This document shows, piece after piece, positions 46,905-57,246 of a DNA stretch of 64,000 bases (its first letter is position 1; the number at the start of each line of letters is the position of its first letter). A model generated the notes under the pieces. The model was not told where the DNA came from. It saw only the letters and a program-made list of their open reading frames with translations, and ran no database searches. The stretch is from Cadophora sp. MPI-SDFR-AT-0126 (lineage: Eukaryota; Ascomycota; Leotiomycetes; Helotiales; Ploettnerulaceae): contig JAGMVK010000008.1 of NCBI GenBank assembly GCA_020747065.1, forward strand, positions 62,001 through 126,000. The letters are read 5' to 3'. The translations under genes were made by a program, and so were the position numbers.

Positions 46905-47708
46905 GTTTACTGCTCACAATCCCGCCAACTGACAAATAGCATTTACACTAGTCCTCCCAAATCAAGTTCCATCGATCTACAAACCCCCTTATCATATACG
47001 TCTCCAAGTAAGAGACCGGTGACCCCCCCCCCCCCCCCTACCTTAAACTTTAGCGGCGTCCCGAACCTTCCATACTTTTGGGGCCAATAAGTATATATTA
47101 GGAATCTCGAGCGTCTCAATCCGAAGCTTTCGTAGGATACCTTCAATAAAACTACAACAAAGTAACTCGCTCATAATAACCCAAACAACTTATACCATAA
47201 TAAAGAACGTAGACCCTTGGGTATTATCCTCCTAAGCCAGCTCGGGCAGTTCACTACGCTCAAGAATACGCAAAACAATTTCGATAAGAACAAGCCTGAG
47301 TTTTCCTTACAATTACAGGTAGAGAAGAGAGCGCTAGAGATCCTGAAGGGCTTAATTCGTCGGCAAGACAGAAATCTCACAATCACCAATCCCTTACGTA
47401 TTAAGGTAGCTGAGGCGGACATCACTTTACCTTCTTTCACCCCTAGAGGCCCCTTTCCCACTGCCTTCAACAGGACAACCACGGACGACGACCAAGACAA
47501 TGACGACGTAAATACCTCTCGTTTTACCGCAGGTGATAAGGTCACTGTTCAAGCTTGGTTTAGCACTTACGTCTTCATAAATAAGTCTAGGAAGACTGTA
47601 TCCGGACCCACGTTTCATCTGTTAAAGTTGTGGAGGTTACAAGCCGGTGTCTCTGGTTCTTCGAGCCTGAATAACAGCCCAATTACCAAAAGGAGACGTA
47701 TACTTTAG
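46905..47708 (+). pseudogene. Unrecognised repeated gene, copy 1
   Basis: The reading frame continues, with a few stops, from QLTNSIYTSPPKSSSIDLQT through LPYFWGQ*VYIRNLERLNPK, then an open 163-codon stretch (47217-47708). It contains LEILKGLIRRQDRNLTITNP, RIKVAEADITLPSF, FTAGDKVTVQAWFSTYVF and GPTFHLLKLWRLQAG, and ends SPITKRRRIL. The same order occurs on the minus strand at 63654-62740. The C-terminal block, with alternating hydrophobic strands, could be a small beta-barrel; this is inference. The basic end could be a nuclear signal. A Pro run is encoded over a 16-C tract (47023-47038). I do not recognise the family. Multicopy status suggests a mobile or selfish origin. Confidence 0.6.
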
Positions 47709-47879
47709 CAGCCTTACGTTTCATTCAAACATGCATTTCTATGCAAACTGTTTTTTCTATAGTCTACGATTTAATATCCACTGGATTCTACCCCGCTGTT
47801 CCTGAGTGGCGCGCAAATTCATCGAGCTCTCAAGGTAAACAATAACTTCAACACTTAATTATAGCACCAAATACACGTC

Positions 47880-48600
47880 GAATTTTCGATTTACACCTCC
47901 ATTGAAGCCCCCGAAGAATAGCATTGCAACACCGTGCGCCGAGTCAAGGTTTTTAACGCGTTCGACCGGGATCGTGAAGTGAAGTCGTTCCGAGCAATTT
48001 GCCGCGATGAGGATACAAGTGAGAGTACAGCTCATGCATGGCTTCAAAAGCGAAGAGACCTTGGCTCTTTAGCTAATCGAAGGACTCGCAGGCTGTCTAA
48101 GAACCTCGGGAGACCTTCAAAAGTCACTCCGGCTGTCTGCCATATGCTTGTCGATCCAAACCGGAATCCGGTCCGAAACCAGCTCTACGAGGCTCAGATT
48201 GAGTACTTTCACCTACCTGTAAAGAAGCGTCAATTGAAGCGGAAGTTGAGGGAGCGCGCCCGAGGAGCTCGGAGTACAAAATGGCCTTTGTCAAGAAACA
48301 GGTCTCGGCCGCAAACCGACAAGAACGCGTCGCCTTTGGATTTGCCCACGAGCACGATATAATCACGACTATTGGAGCCATATCGTCTATACTGACGAAA
48401 TGCACGTTGATCCTTCGTTGCAGGGTGTCGGAGATATCCTCCGCGAAGAAGGAACGCGGTACGACGACGAGAATATTATGCAAAGGCTACCGAAAGAAGT
48501 GGCGAAGTTTCACGTCGCCGGTTGGGTCAGTGGTCAAAATGGGTTGGCCCTGACGCTCAAGATGTACGGTTGTGATTCAGCCTGGACGTCAACTACTTAT
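47880..48600 (+). pseudogene. Tc1/mariner-type transposase remnant
   Basis: Plus-strand frames give a helix-turn-helix N-terminus (RVKVFNAFDRDREVKSFRAI, then TAHAWLQKRRDLGSLANRRT), SKNLGRPSKVT, and IEYFHLPVKKRQLKRKLRER. After a frameshift near 48270 they give MAFVKKQVSAANRQERVAFG. After further shifts comes VYTDEMHVDPSLQGVGDILR, with the first catalytic Asp, then RYDDENIMQRLPKEVAKFHV. This is a common fungal Tc1/mariner-like family. At least three frame changes disable it. The reading stops at 48600, where a MITE (48602-48779) has inserted at a TA. Confidence 0.75.
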
Positions 48601-48601
48601 A

Positions 48602-48779
48602 CTTCGTACAGGGCCAAAATAATGTTATTTTGGTGTCTGTGCTGCTTCTAGATATTTCCATAAAACCAGGGGCTTGTAGCGAATTAGCTTCCAATTTGGC
48701 AGCGTTTCCTTTCCTTAGCAAGTAAGGGTGTGGCAAAGCACACAGGCTGAAAATTAACATATTTTGGCCCTGTACGAAG
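48602..48779. mobile_element. MITE family 2, 178 bp with perfect 20-bp inverted ends
   Basis: Both ends are CTTCGTACAGGGCCAAAATA (48602-48621 and its exact complement 48760-48779), flanked by TA (48600-48601, 48780-48781). No coding frame is present. Structure and TA target fit a Tc1/mariner-derived MITE. It interrupts the transposase relic. Confidence 0.85.
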
Positions 48780-48836
48780 TAGCAAAGGAAATCGGGGGGA
48801 GCGGGGTGGGGGAGATGGGGGGGACGAAAGTAACCA

Positions 48837-48940
48837 GAATCGAACTAAGCGATTCGGGTCTTTTGCCAGGCACGCATGGGGAGTGCGTTAGCGCTCTTGA
48901 CTAGCGCAGGAACCAGGACCCGAATCGCTTCGTTCTATTC
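48837..48940. repeat. 24-bp inverted repeat pair with 56-bp loop
   Basis: GAATCGAACTAAGCGATTCG at 48837 continuing to 48860 pairs with 48917-48940 at 22 of 24 positions. The loop has its own GCGTTAGCGC / GACTAGCGC words. I see no tRNA boxes or other function. Confidence 0.6.
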
Positions 48941-49132
48941 GGATCCTCGCTGCACCTCTGGAACGTATCATCTGCCACGCCGACCTTAAACAAATATCGA
49001 TTCGAAAAGAGTTAAAATCAGGTATTAAAGTGCTATGTTACGTCTTAATCCAAAGTGCATTTGAATTTCACTCCGACATGGAGAAGGTTCGGAATTGCTC
49101 TATTGCTTCTGTTCTCCCCTAATGTCCCATAG

Positions 49133-49771
49133 GTGTTCAGTTCTCTGGTCCGCCTGTTGCGGAACCCCAACGTTACCCAATACATCAAGAATCATCCTGC
49201 CGCTTACAACGAAGTTCTAGCGGCCGTTCAAGAAATTCCACGGCCAAAGCACTTGCCAACTCCCATCTCCACACCTCGAGAAGAACCTGATTCTGACAGG
49301 CCGTCTGATCAGCATAAGAATAGCCTTGCCGGCTCTGATGAGCATAGGCCCCTACAGATCGAGCAAGATCTCAGTCAAATGGATCGAACTTTCTGTCATG
49401 TCTACGCCGAAGACGCAAACGCCTCCAGCCTCGAGCAGACGAACCTCACTTGTCAAAGATCGAGGATCCTCAAAGTTTGGCCTCCATCAGATCACAACAA
49501 CGACACGCGTGCTCCGCATCAGGATCCTCGTCAATATGAGCAGCCCTCTGCATCCACCGCTACCTCTTTGATCCCGCGCCGGCTGGACACTTTACAGCCT
49601 ACATCCTCCAAACGCAGCAGGACTTGGAAGATGGTCGCGTTTCCAAACGCCTTCGCTGCACGAATCCTGCGGCGAGCACACTTGATCCGCTACAGCGTCT
49701 GTACAACAATGACCCTGCGCTTATACCGTCTCCAGCTCTGGATATGCCTCCTCAAGCGCCACATCTTCTGA
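49133..49771 (+). CDS. Hypothetical frame of 212 codons, not recognised
   Basis: The frame begins MFSSLVRLLRNPNVTQYIKN, with a typical acceptor (CCCATAG) just upstream at about 49132, and becomes Pro/Ser/Thr/Gln-rich (PTPISTPREEPDSDRPSDQH) before a basic end. No domain was recognised. It abuts, tail to tail, the truncated gypsy gag at 49773, so the transposon insertion may have removed its 3' end. It could equally be part of another element. Confidence 0.3.
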   Translation: MFSSLVRLLRNPNVTQYIKNHPAAYNEVLAAVQEIPRPKHLPTPISTPREEPDSDRPSDQHKNSLAGSDEHRPLQIEQDLSQMDRTFCHVYAEDANASSLEQTNLTCQRSRILKVWPPSDHNNDTRAPHQDPRQYEQPSASTATSLIPRRLDTLQPTSSKRSRTWKMVAFPNAFAARILRRAHLIRYSVCTTMTLRLYRLQLWICLLKRHIF

Positions 49772-49772
49772 A

Positions 49773-51562
49773 TCAACACTGCAGCCTCTCGAGCGCTGGT
49801 ACGTCCACGGTGAGGTGTCGTTCCCCCGTGGCGGCGAGCTGTCTGGTGTTAAAGTATTCGTGGTACGCCTCGTTGGTTAGAAGGTTTCGCCACGTTCGTA
49901 CGGCATCCCCTAGGCTGACCACCTCGAATACTTGTCCCGTGCCTAGCTCTTTGAATGTTACCGGGTTTCGAGCCTCGTGATAGACTCGCGAGTCGTCGTC
50001 GACTTCCACCCACATTCGGCGGTTGGTGCCTTCCGCTAGTATCTCCCAGGTTTTCCCAATGCGTGGTGGGTCCTGGGTGTTGAGCACGGGCGCGTGCTCT
50101 CGTGGCAGGAATTGCATATAAGTCCGGGTTGCGTCCCCGCTGACTTCTCTCCAGCCAATTCTCTTGTAGTCGCGGTAGACTACCTCGTAGGTTTCTCCCC
50201 ATTGGGGTCCTCCCATGTCGACCATCCCGGGTTCCTCGACGGTGACCTGGGTTGCGACGTTCGTCCACTGACGGGTGTTGCGGCTGGGCTGGAAGAGGCT
50301 TTCTTCCCTTTGAGTTACCTCCCAGCGTTCCCCTACCTTAGGTCCTACGAGTGGGGGTTGAGGAGGCCCTGGCTCTGGCGTCCAGGAGAGTGGTTGTACC
50401 TCCTCTTCCTCGCTGTCGCTCGGCATGAGCTCACAGTCGTTGTCGGGCTCCGAGCTGTCGCTGTCCTCGTGATCCGTCGTCACGAGTCCTTCCAGGGCCT
50501 GCACAAGGTCGGACTGTTCCGTCATGTGTTCCCGAATGTAGTTGTCCTCCGAGGAGCTCCACTCGCTGTTGCCTTCAGCTTCCTCCAACTGCGTGTGGAT
50601 GTGGTGCTCCTCGAGCTCGTCGGTAGTCATGTGTCGATAGACAGAGGCGAGCTGCTTGGTTGGGCCGTTGTACGCGCCACGCCCCATGGCATTGGCGTGT
50701 TTTCTGCCAGACCAAGGTTTCTTTTGTTTATGGGAGCTGGCCATGTGACCCGGGAGGCCACACTCGAAGCACAGCTTCTTCTCGCGTCGCTCATTCATGA
50801 CTTCCCTGGGGAGCCCGCCATTGCGAGGTTTCCCTTTGTTTCCTGCTTTCCGGAAGGTAGCGTCCAATTCCATCTCCCTGGGGTAAAAGGGCTTCTTAGG
50901 TTTGCTTTGCCTCTGATGGAAATACTGTCCTTTGCGCTCGAGCGATCGCTCGTAGGCACGGTTGTCGATTTTGATGGCAAGCTCGATGAGTTCTTGGAGG
51001 TCGTCCGGTCGTTCGGAGCGGGCGATCTCATCTTTGACGTTTTCTTTGAGCCCCTCATAGTATCGATCCCTTAGGGCTTCCTCTCCCCAATGGGTCCTTC
51101 CGGCATACTGCTGGAACTCCGCAGTATAGTTGGCGCACGACCCAGTTTGTCGTAGCTTCTGGATGTTGCGCACGCAGTACGTGCCGTGTCGATGTCGCCA
51201 AAGATCCGGACCATGGCCTCCTTCAAGCCTCGAAGAGACAAGAAGATTTTCTGGGTGGCTTTGGAGGCGTTGACAGTTACGGCCCCCGCAGCGGTTTTGT
51301 TGGCCATGTAATCCTCGAAGAAGGGTTCCATCTAGTCCCAGGCGGATCCTCTCAAGAGAGTGATCACCCATAGGACTTTCTCAGTTTCGGACGTGAATCG
51401 TCCGGTATAAAATCCCGTGTACATGTCGACCTGGACCATCCAGTATCGGTACTTGTTGCGGTTGCCGTCGAAGGTGTCGGGAATGGGGACCTTGATGTCC
51501 TTGTTGATGTTGCCCGAAACAGTGACTGGCACTTCGGTGGATGAAGATCCTTTGACAGACAT
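49773..51562 (-). pseudogene. Gypsy-type retrotransposon gag, disrupted, pol missing
   Basis: Starting at 51562 (MSVKGSSSTEVPVTVSGNIN) the frame reads a typical gag N-terminus with IPDTFDGNRNKYRYWMVQVD, then a TAG after GSAWD (about 51333) where relatives have Trp. Then FFEDYMANK follows, and a frameshift near 51150-51200. The long frame to 49773 has NYTAEFQQYAGRTHWGEEAL and DRYYEGLKENVKDEIA, and a zinc knuckle LCFECGLPGHMASSH whose last ligand is His rather than Cys. The C-terminal 200 residues contain four related units with the pattern G..WEV......R.W..V......Y. No protease, reverse transcriptase or integrase follows; the element is cut at 49773. The gag lies directly downstream of its 5' LTR (51608-52043). 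Confidence 0.85.
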
Positions 51563-51607
51563 GGTGTCGTACGTGAGTCGGTACTTCTGACGAGAAGGTG
51601 CTCAAAG

Positions 51608-52043
51608 TGTAACGGTCTGGCTATTTACTCGGTGTAAACACAGAAGGCTATGGTTGATCTCTGATGATCGAGAAGTAGGTGTATCACGTAGACGGCTGAA
51701 GACAGTTACTAAGTAAAGGGTGAGTTTACTATTTGAAGTTGAGCACGAAGCTCCTATCTAATGGCAGACGTGCCAGTCTTATATAGAACCTTCGTTCTCC
51801 TTGGATCTCGCTGGATCCTAGGATCCTGAGATCCATCACGTGACCTAAGGCCGCGGAAGGCCGTTACCCAATCACCGTTGTCCTACAATACTACTATATC
51901 CAGCTGCTAGGTGATATAAGTTCTTGGGAGCTCATAGGCTCCTGGGAGCCGCACCCCTAGGAGCCGCTTGGTTCCTAGGACTACGCGTGCTCTCAGGACC
52001 TCTCCTCCTGGGGCCCCGTGGCCGCCCAGGAGCGTCCGTAACA
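51608..52043 (-). mobile_element. 5' LTR of the truncated gypsy element
   Basis: On the minus strand it starts TGTTACGGACGCTCCTGGGC and ends GACCGTTACA (436 bp). It contains CACGTGATGG, GAAGGTTCTATATAA and GGAGCTTCGTGCTCAA, motifs also present in the LTRs at 6228 and 16385, so the three belong to related families. The gag start codon lies 45 bp downstream. The 3' LTR is absent. MITE family 1 copy 2 begins two bases beyond its outer edge. Confidence 0.85.
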
Positions 52044-52045
52044 TA

Positions 52046-52209
52046 TACTTGGTAGTTGGGATAAATAAACCCCTACCCTGAAGGTGTGGTTCTAGGAGCT
52101 TCTCCCCCACAAATGGACCAACGCTGATGAAATGATTGGACACAGGTCCTTGCTGAGGCTCGTGCTGATAGAGACAGGGTAGGGGTTTATTTACCCTGAA
52201 TACCAAGTA
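52046..52209 (+). mobile_element. MITE family 1, copy 2
   Basis: 164 bp between TA dinucleotides with ends TACTTGGTAGTTGGGATAAA and its complement, and an interior nearly identical to 33320-33484. Left and right arms pair for about 33 bp. Reading frames across it are shared between copies only because the DNA is. Confidence 0.9.
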
Positions 52210-52864
52210 TACACTATTACGTGTTTCTAGTACCTTCTGTGTGAGCCATAAGACGCGTAATAGCTTGCGTAGTGACTACAATCAACACTGCACCATGTTT
52301 CAGGGCACCGGCGTGCGCAGCGCGCGTCCCCGTATAATCACAGTCAACCAAATGAGCCACTCTAACTACTTATCAAATAGGAAATCTCTCTTAAAAGGGA
52401 AAAGATTGGCATCACATTGTTGTTTTTTTGGGGGTGGTGGGGGGGGGGGGGCGGGGGGGGCTCGGAGCACCTACCTTCTTTTATCCTGTTTATCGATGAA
52501 TATCTTATAGAAGCTGAAAGGTAATAGTAATTCTGATAACAGAGCTGATGAGATGACAGCTAGTGCAGCGGCTAAAGTCGGCTAAAGTTTGCTAACATAT
52601 GAACTCGTACTAGTACGTGAACTCATGCTACCGTATGAAAGAATCGAAATTAAACCCCATAACTTGCAAATGAAACAGTCCACTCGTACCAGGCAGGGAC
52701 CGTCCTACGCCACTAATCACATAAGAGAAACTGCCCACGAGCCCTCCCAACCAGCTTCTGTCGAAGCCTAAACTCAGCGTTGGAAGTAGTTGACATGATG
52801 CCAGTTCAGACACCATCGTCGTTCTTTGCGGGCTGGAAGGGATTTCCTGTAGGCTAAGGAGCAA
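52210..52864. other. Intergenic, with G-rich tract
   Basis: There is no gene. A G-run interrupted once (52432-52460, about 13 G, C, 8 G) could form a quadruplex. Degenerate repeats of CTCGTACTAGTACGTGAACTC type lie near 52600. It is the downstream region of the laccase gene. Confidence 0.4.
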
Positions 52865-55232
52865 TTATTCTGATAGGTGGGCCGCATTAGCCGGGATGCT
52901 GGTGGGCTCCGAGCCAGGGCAGACTGTGGAGTACTTGGTGGTCACTGTTGTGGAGATTCTATCGAGGTCGCCGTGTTGGTGGGTCCTGGTGTGGATTGAC
53001 TTGATGTGTACCGTTGAGGTGTGGATGCTACTAGACACAGTGGGAGGAGCCACATGGGCCACAGTGGAGTCCGATTCGGATTCGATCACTTGGTAGACAG
53101 AGAAGCCTCCGCGGGAGCTTTCGGTAGCGGTTGAAGTGGTGCCAGCTCGGTAAGTGTGGCTGATGGCCGGATGGGACCATTCTGGAGAGGAGATTGCAGA
53201 GGGCGTGGCGATAGAGGCGGGGTTTGAGCAGGCAGATATGTTGACAAGAGCACTAGATGCTGGTCAGCATGAACCTTTTGCCTAGTAATATTCCTACTTA
53301 CCCATTGTCCGGGTTCGAAGAAGCTGTGTTCGCGCCGGCCAAATCAGTATGATTTACAGTATTTCCTGCTGCATTTCCCGCTGTCGGCAAACATTGGGCA
53401 ATACAGATGTCCAAGTGCTGCTGAGGGATAGTGATGGCCCTCTGGAGCATAGCAGGAGCTTCGATGACCGTCGCAACTAGACCCATGCTGACGTGCCATT
53501 CGATGTGGCAGTGGAAGAGCCAAACTCCAGGGTTGTCGGCTGTGAATCTCAAGATAACGTGGCTATTGCCGTTAACGCTAACGGTGTCGCGTCTCATCGG
53601 TACCGACGGGAAGGCTCTATTGTCTCCACCAAATGATCCAGCTCCAGAGCCTGGTCTAGCACATACTTGAAACTGGTGACCATGAAGATGGAATGGGTGA
53701 ATTGCATCATCTAGGTTGTTCAATACAATCTCCACTGTCTGGCCGTATTGAACGACAAGTGGATTGACTTGACCATATACAACAGGATTGTCCGCGTCTT
53801 TTCCAACTGTCAAGACACTGTAAAGAGTAGGGACCTTTTGAGAAATGTAAGTGTCATTCATGTATGCCCTATTGAGGTTAGCTTAAGTGACTATACAATA
53901 CACATGGGAGGACCCTTACCGAGGGATGCCGAGGTCATCAGAACCAAAATGGAAGTCTAAGATGATTTGCTGATCCGGGACAGGAAGCAGTTTCTGATTG
54001 TCATACGGCTGTTGGAGTTTAGTTCAAGGTTCAGATTGAATATTCTATATATATTAAAATAAAATAAAAATTGGTGCTTACCACTAAGATGAAATCATCC
54101 AACGGATCCCAATCGTCCACAACGAGTGGGACAGGCAAAATTTTCGTTTGGTCATATTCGATGTAGCCGGTGACATTCAATGGCCAATGAGACCCAGGTT
54201 GAGTGAAGTCTTTGTTAATGTCAAGAGATGTAAGGAAGGCATAATTTCCTCCATCGGTTCGCTTCGCCTCAAGAAGGAAGGCGTAGCGTTGAGCAGGTGA
54301 AACGCGAATCTGTTCAGCATGATGCTCATGTACGTATACTCCATCGATCTCGATGACCTTCATGGTGTGCGAATCGAATTGAAGCATAGTGGCTGCTAGG
54401 GCACCCATATTGATAACCCGGATCTTGTACGTCTTTCTTGGTGTGAATTTGAGAGTCACATTCGCAGTCTCATTCGACGTGTCGTTAAGCTGTCCCGAAA
54501 CTGGGATAGGTGGAAGATTTTCTACGTTGCTAGGAGAGAGCAATCGATTTAGCAGAGCCGGTACTTGGTCGTGATACCAATCTGTTCGCTTCTCAAGTCA
54601 GCATTTTTCTTCTTTGTTTCTTATATCAACGATGAGCTTCCTACCCGAAGTAGTCAAAACAAATTCCTCGTCATACTGGCCGGCATATGGATCATGAGGA
54701 TCATAAACGATGAGTGGGCCGCGGAGGCCATCTGGATATTGACCACCCGTGTGCGAATGATACCAATAGGTACCGGGCTTGTCGACCTGCAGAAAAAGAA
54801 AAATTAGGCTTTCGACTCTTCTAACCTTAGAGCATGTCGTCTTACTGTAAATCTATACGTGAAGCTGTGTCCTGGAGGAACTGGACACTGCGTCACTTGC
54901 CCCGCTCCGTCCATTCCGTTCGTACCGCGCTGGTCTATGCCATGGAAATGTAAGCTCGTTGCCTCATTCTCTAGCTTGTTGTGTATGTTGACAACAACTT
55001 GGTCTCCGACGGTGGCTTTGATAGTGGGGCAGGGCCATTGTCCATTGATACCTTTAAAAATCAGCCAATATTTCCCAAACCTTTCGGATCACAGAATCGT
55101 TTACTTACCAATGACAGGACGACTGAACCCATCCGGAGCCGCATTGACCCATGTGATGTCCCAATTGTATGCGACAGTTTCGGCAATGCTGTGACAGATG
55201 AAAGCTGCAAGGAGACCAATCGACGTCCGCAT
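52865..55232 (-). CDS. Laccase-type multicopper oxidase (671 aa), 7 exons, intact
   Basis: A secreted four-copper oxidase that couples oxidation of phenols or metals to reduction of oxygen to water. Exons: 55232-55109, 55051-54846, 54786-54645, 54581-54082, 54008-53920, 53868-53302 and 53252-52865; all introns are GT-AG and the frame is continuous. A signal peptide ([20 protein letters not shown]) precedes [20 protein letters not shown]. Copper motifs: [37 protein letters not shown] and [12 protein letters not shown]. The residue ten after the Cys ligand is Leu, predicting a fairly high redox potential. Domain sequence resembles the Fet3/ferroxidase-laccase branch, but the C-terminus is a Ser/Thr/His-rich tail of about 130 residues ending HLSE, with no membrane helix. 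So it is probably secreted or wall-associated. Substrate (phenolic, melanin precursor or iron) is not decidable from sequence. Confidence 0.94.
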
Positions 55233-56003
55233 TGCGATCGGTATACGGACAGAGTAATGACAAAATTATGAACGATATTTTCTGTGAACAACCAAGTCTC
55301 CTAGAGGCTGCTATTAGACGATGGTCTATGAGACTTGGGAATATTCCTTCTCTGAGCTGGAGGGCATCCATATAAGGTTGCCTCGTTCAGCAGATGTCCG
55401 TTGAAATCTCAACATCTTACAGGCAGCACACAATTGTTGGGATATAAGATATAATCAAGATTGATTTAATTTCACCAAACATAACAATCCCATCTCAGCT
55501 TGCATATCAGCTTGCATATTGTGCAACCGTTACCTGCAGATGGCGTCTATTTGTATCCTATCCGGTCAAGGGTCACCCAGCGTAATTTAATATGTGCGCG
55601 GCGGCATTTGCTGTCCACTCAACAGAGCGTTGGAAAATGGTGAAAGTAGCGCTTGAACAGCTAATTGGACTAAATCAACCCAAGCCAATAATAATTGTCT
55701 AGTCCCTGGCGTCTGTGATGCAGGAACGAGGTCGGCGCTGGAAAGAATTTCTCTATACAGGATATCTCATTGGTGGCTTACGCTTGAACCCGGCGACATG
55801 ATGTAAGGGCTAACTTGGCGCATGAGTTTCAAGTGCAGCCTCCAATGCAGCCACGACACAATCACCCATGAAGACACGACAACCCAACAATCATTTCAGC
55901 GACTTTTGCAAATAAGCCCGAGTGAAAATCAGTCATAGCGATCGTACGGTATGGTAAGTCGTGCAAACTATTAACCTGGAAGTTTGAACTGCCGAGGAAA
56001 CAA
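55233..56003. other. Promoter/intergenic region of the laccase gene
   Basis: No gene is supported. A short duplicated phrase AGCTTGCATATCAGCTTGCATAT occurs at 55497. The next recognisable element is the LTR-like repeat at 56004. Confidence 0.35.
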
Positions 56004-56160
56004 GGTGTTAGCGTGTGACAATTGGCATGTGACCGTTGAGTCACATGATTGAGTCGTCACATAAGGCAGTGGCATTTCTGCCTAGTTTGTAGTGTTGGAG
56101 CCTACTGCTGCCTGTCGTTCAGATGCTCTATATAAGCATCAATAGCTGTAGTCTCAATAC
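56004..56160 (+). mobile_element. LTR-like dispersed repeat, copy C
   Basis: It starts TGTTAGCGTGTGACAATTGG and holds GAGTCACATGATTGAGTCGT, GTGGCATTTCTGCCTAG, GTTGGAGCCTACTGCTGCCT, CTATATAAGCATCAATAGC and GTCTCAATACG. It is the best preserved of the three copies (A at 19919, B at 46747). No internal region follows; a mariner relic begins within 60 bp. Confidence 0.6.
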
Positions 56161-56199
56161 GATAACTCAAACCAAATTTATGAATCGTTTTATGTGCTA

Positions 56200-56692
56200 C
56201 CAAGCGCGCTAAGCCCGCTTACCCAACCGGAATTGCTAACAAAGAGTTGTGGCCATGGCTCCCGGCCACCTTAAGCGAGCCTCTCCAAAATCACTACCTT
56301 ACCTTTAATTAGTAATTACTCAATCGTTTTCTAATAGAATTGACTCAAAATTGAAGCAGTATATTAATGAACAGTTGATAGTCCTCGTATACTAATTACA
56401 TCTTCTATCTTACAAGTCAATCTTTCTGTATATCGACGGAAATCACGTGGGTCGACTAAGCTCCAAGCCTCTGAATCTCCCTCTTTAACTCTTCGATCGT
56501 AGTCGGTACAAAAGGTAATTTCTTCAGCTCTTCTTTCATCCATCGCCATACCTTCTCAATAGGGTTCAAATCTGGAGAAGAAGGAGGCCAGTTGAACCCT
56601 CGAATACTATTGTGACGGCAGAGCCTCACCGTAGGGTGGATACTCCATTTTACTGCAATTTCCGAGTGTCCGCCTAAGCGAGCCTAAGCGAG
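56200..56692 (-). mobile_element. Tc1/mariner element, internally deleted, with transposase C-terminus
   Basis: The minus-strand frame reads FNWPPSSPDLNPIEKVWRWM, then KEELKKLPFVPTTIEELKRE, near 56615-56470. NPIE carries the third catalytic acid of Tc1 transposases (DDE type). After a one-base slip near 56465 the end reads DPRDFRRYTERLTCKIEDVI and stops near 56364. Both flanks have related repeats of the type AAGCGAGCCTAAGCGAG (56677-56692) and CGCGCTAAGCCCGCTTACC (about 56205-56223), likely terminal repeats. The DNA-binding region and first two catalytic Asp are deleted. Confidence 0.7.
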
Positions 56693-57246
56693 ATCAGCTC
56701 CAGCTCTCCCTGTATATTACCTCTTTCCCTCCATACCTTATTCTCTGTAGTTGTAGATTCTAAGAGACCTTTGATACTGTCGACGTCTAACGACGTCAAT
56801 GCCTCCAGTGCCTCGAAATGAAACCTTTAAGCCTAAGGCACTTGCTCTCGCGTACAGCAAGCGAGCTCGAGTAATTAGCCAATAAAATCGAGTTATTTCG
56901 CGAAATTCGCTACAGGAACCAATTAGAGCAGGTCACGGACGGACACTTTGCCCATACGTTTTTTTTGTATGTGTCGCCTGGGGGAATAACCTCCAGTTAG
57001 CACTGGAGGCATATCTTCACGTACTTCCCCTCGATATGTGAGGCCGTTATTACGTGTGATAGCTGTCTTTATAGAGCAAGAGCGTCACAGAACTCGTGAT
57101 TTTAATCCCTAGTGCTGATGGGATAATCATATAGACTTACATTAGAAATAAGGATGTTCGACCCTAAAATCCTATATTATTAAACAGAAGTCCACTCCGA
57201 GGGGTGGTTGTATTGAGTGTATCGAGCTAAGTTCTCGTTCCTGCAT
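56693..57246. other. Unassigned region
   Basis: A plus frame from 56802 (MPPVPRNETFKPKALALAYS) could be the start of a transposase but breaks within about 30 codons. Nothing else was recognised. Confidence 0.3.

Noticed and set aside
48837..48940. Possible tRNA gene in the inverted repeat
   Set aside because: No A box/B box spacing or cloverleaf with a seven-base acceptor stem could be fitted.
50094..51074. 326-codon plus-strand open frame
   Set aside because: It is the shadow of the gag coding sequence on the other strand, which has matching gag and zinc-knuckle motifs.
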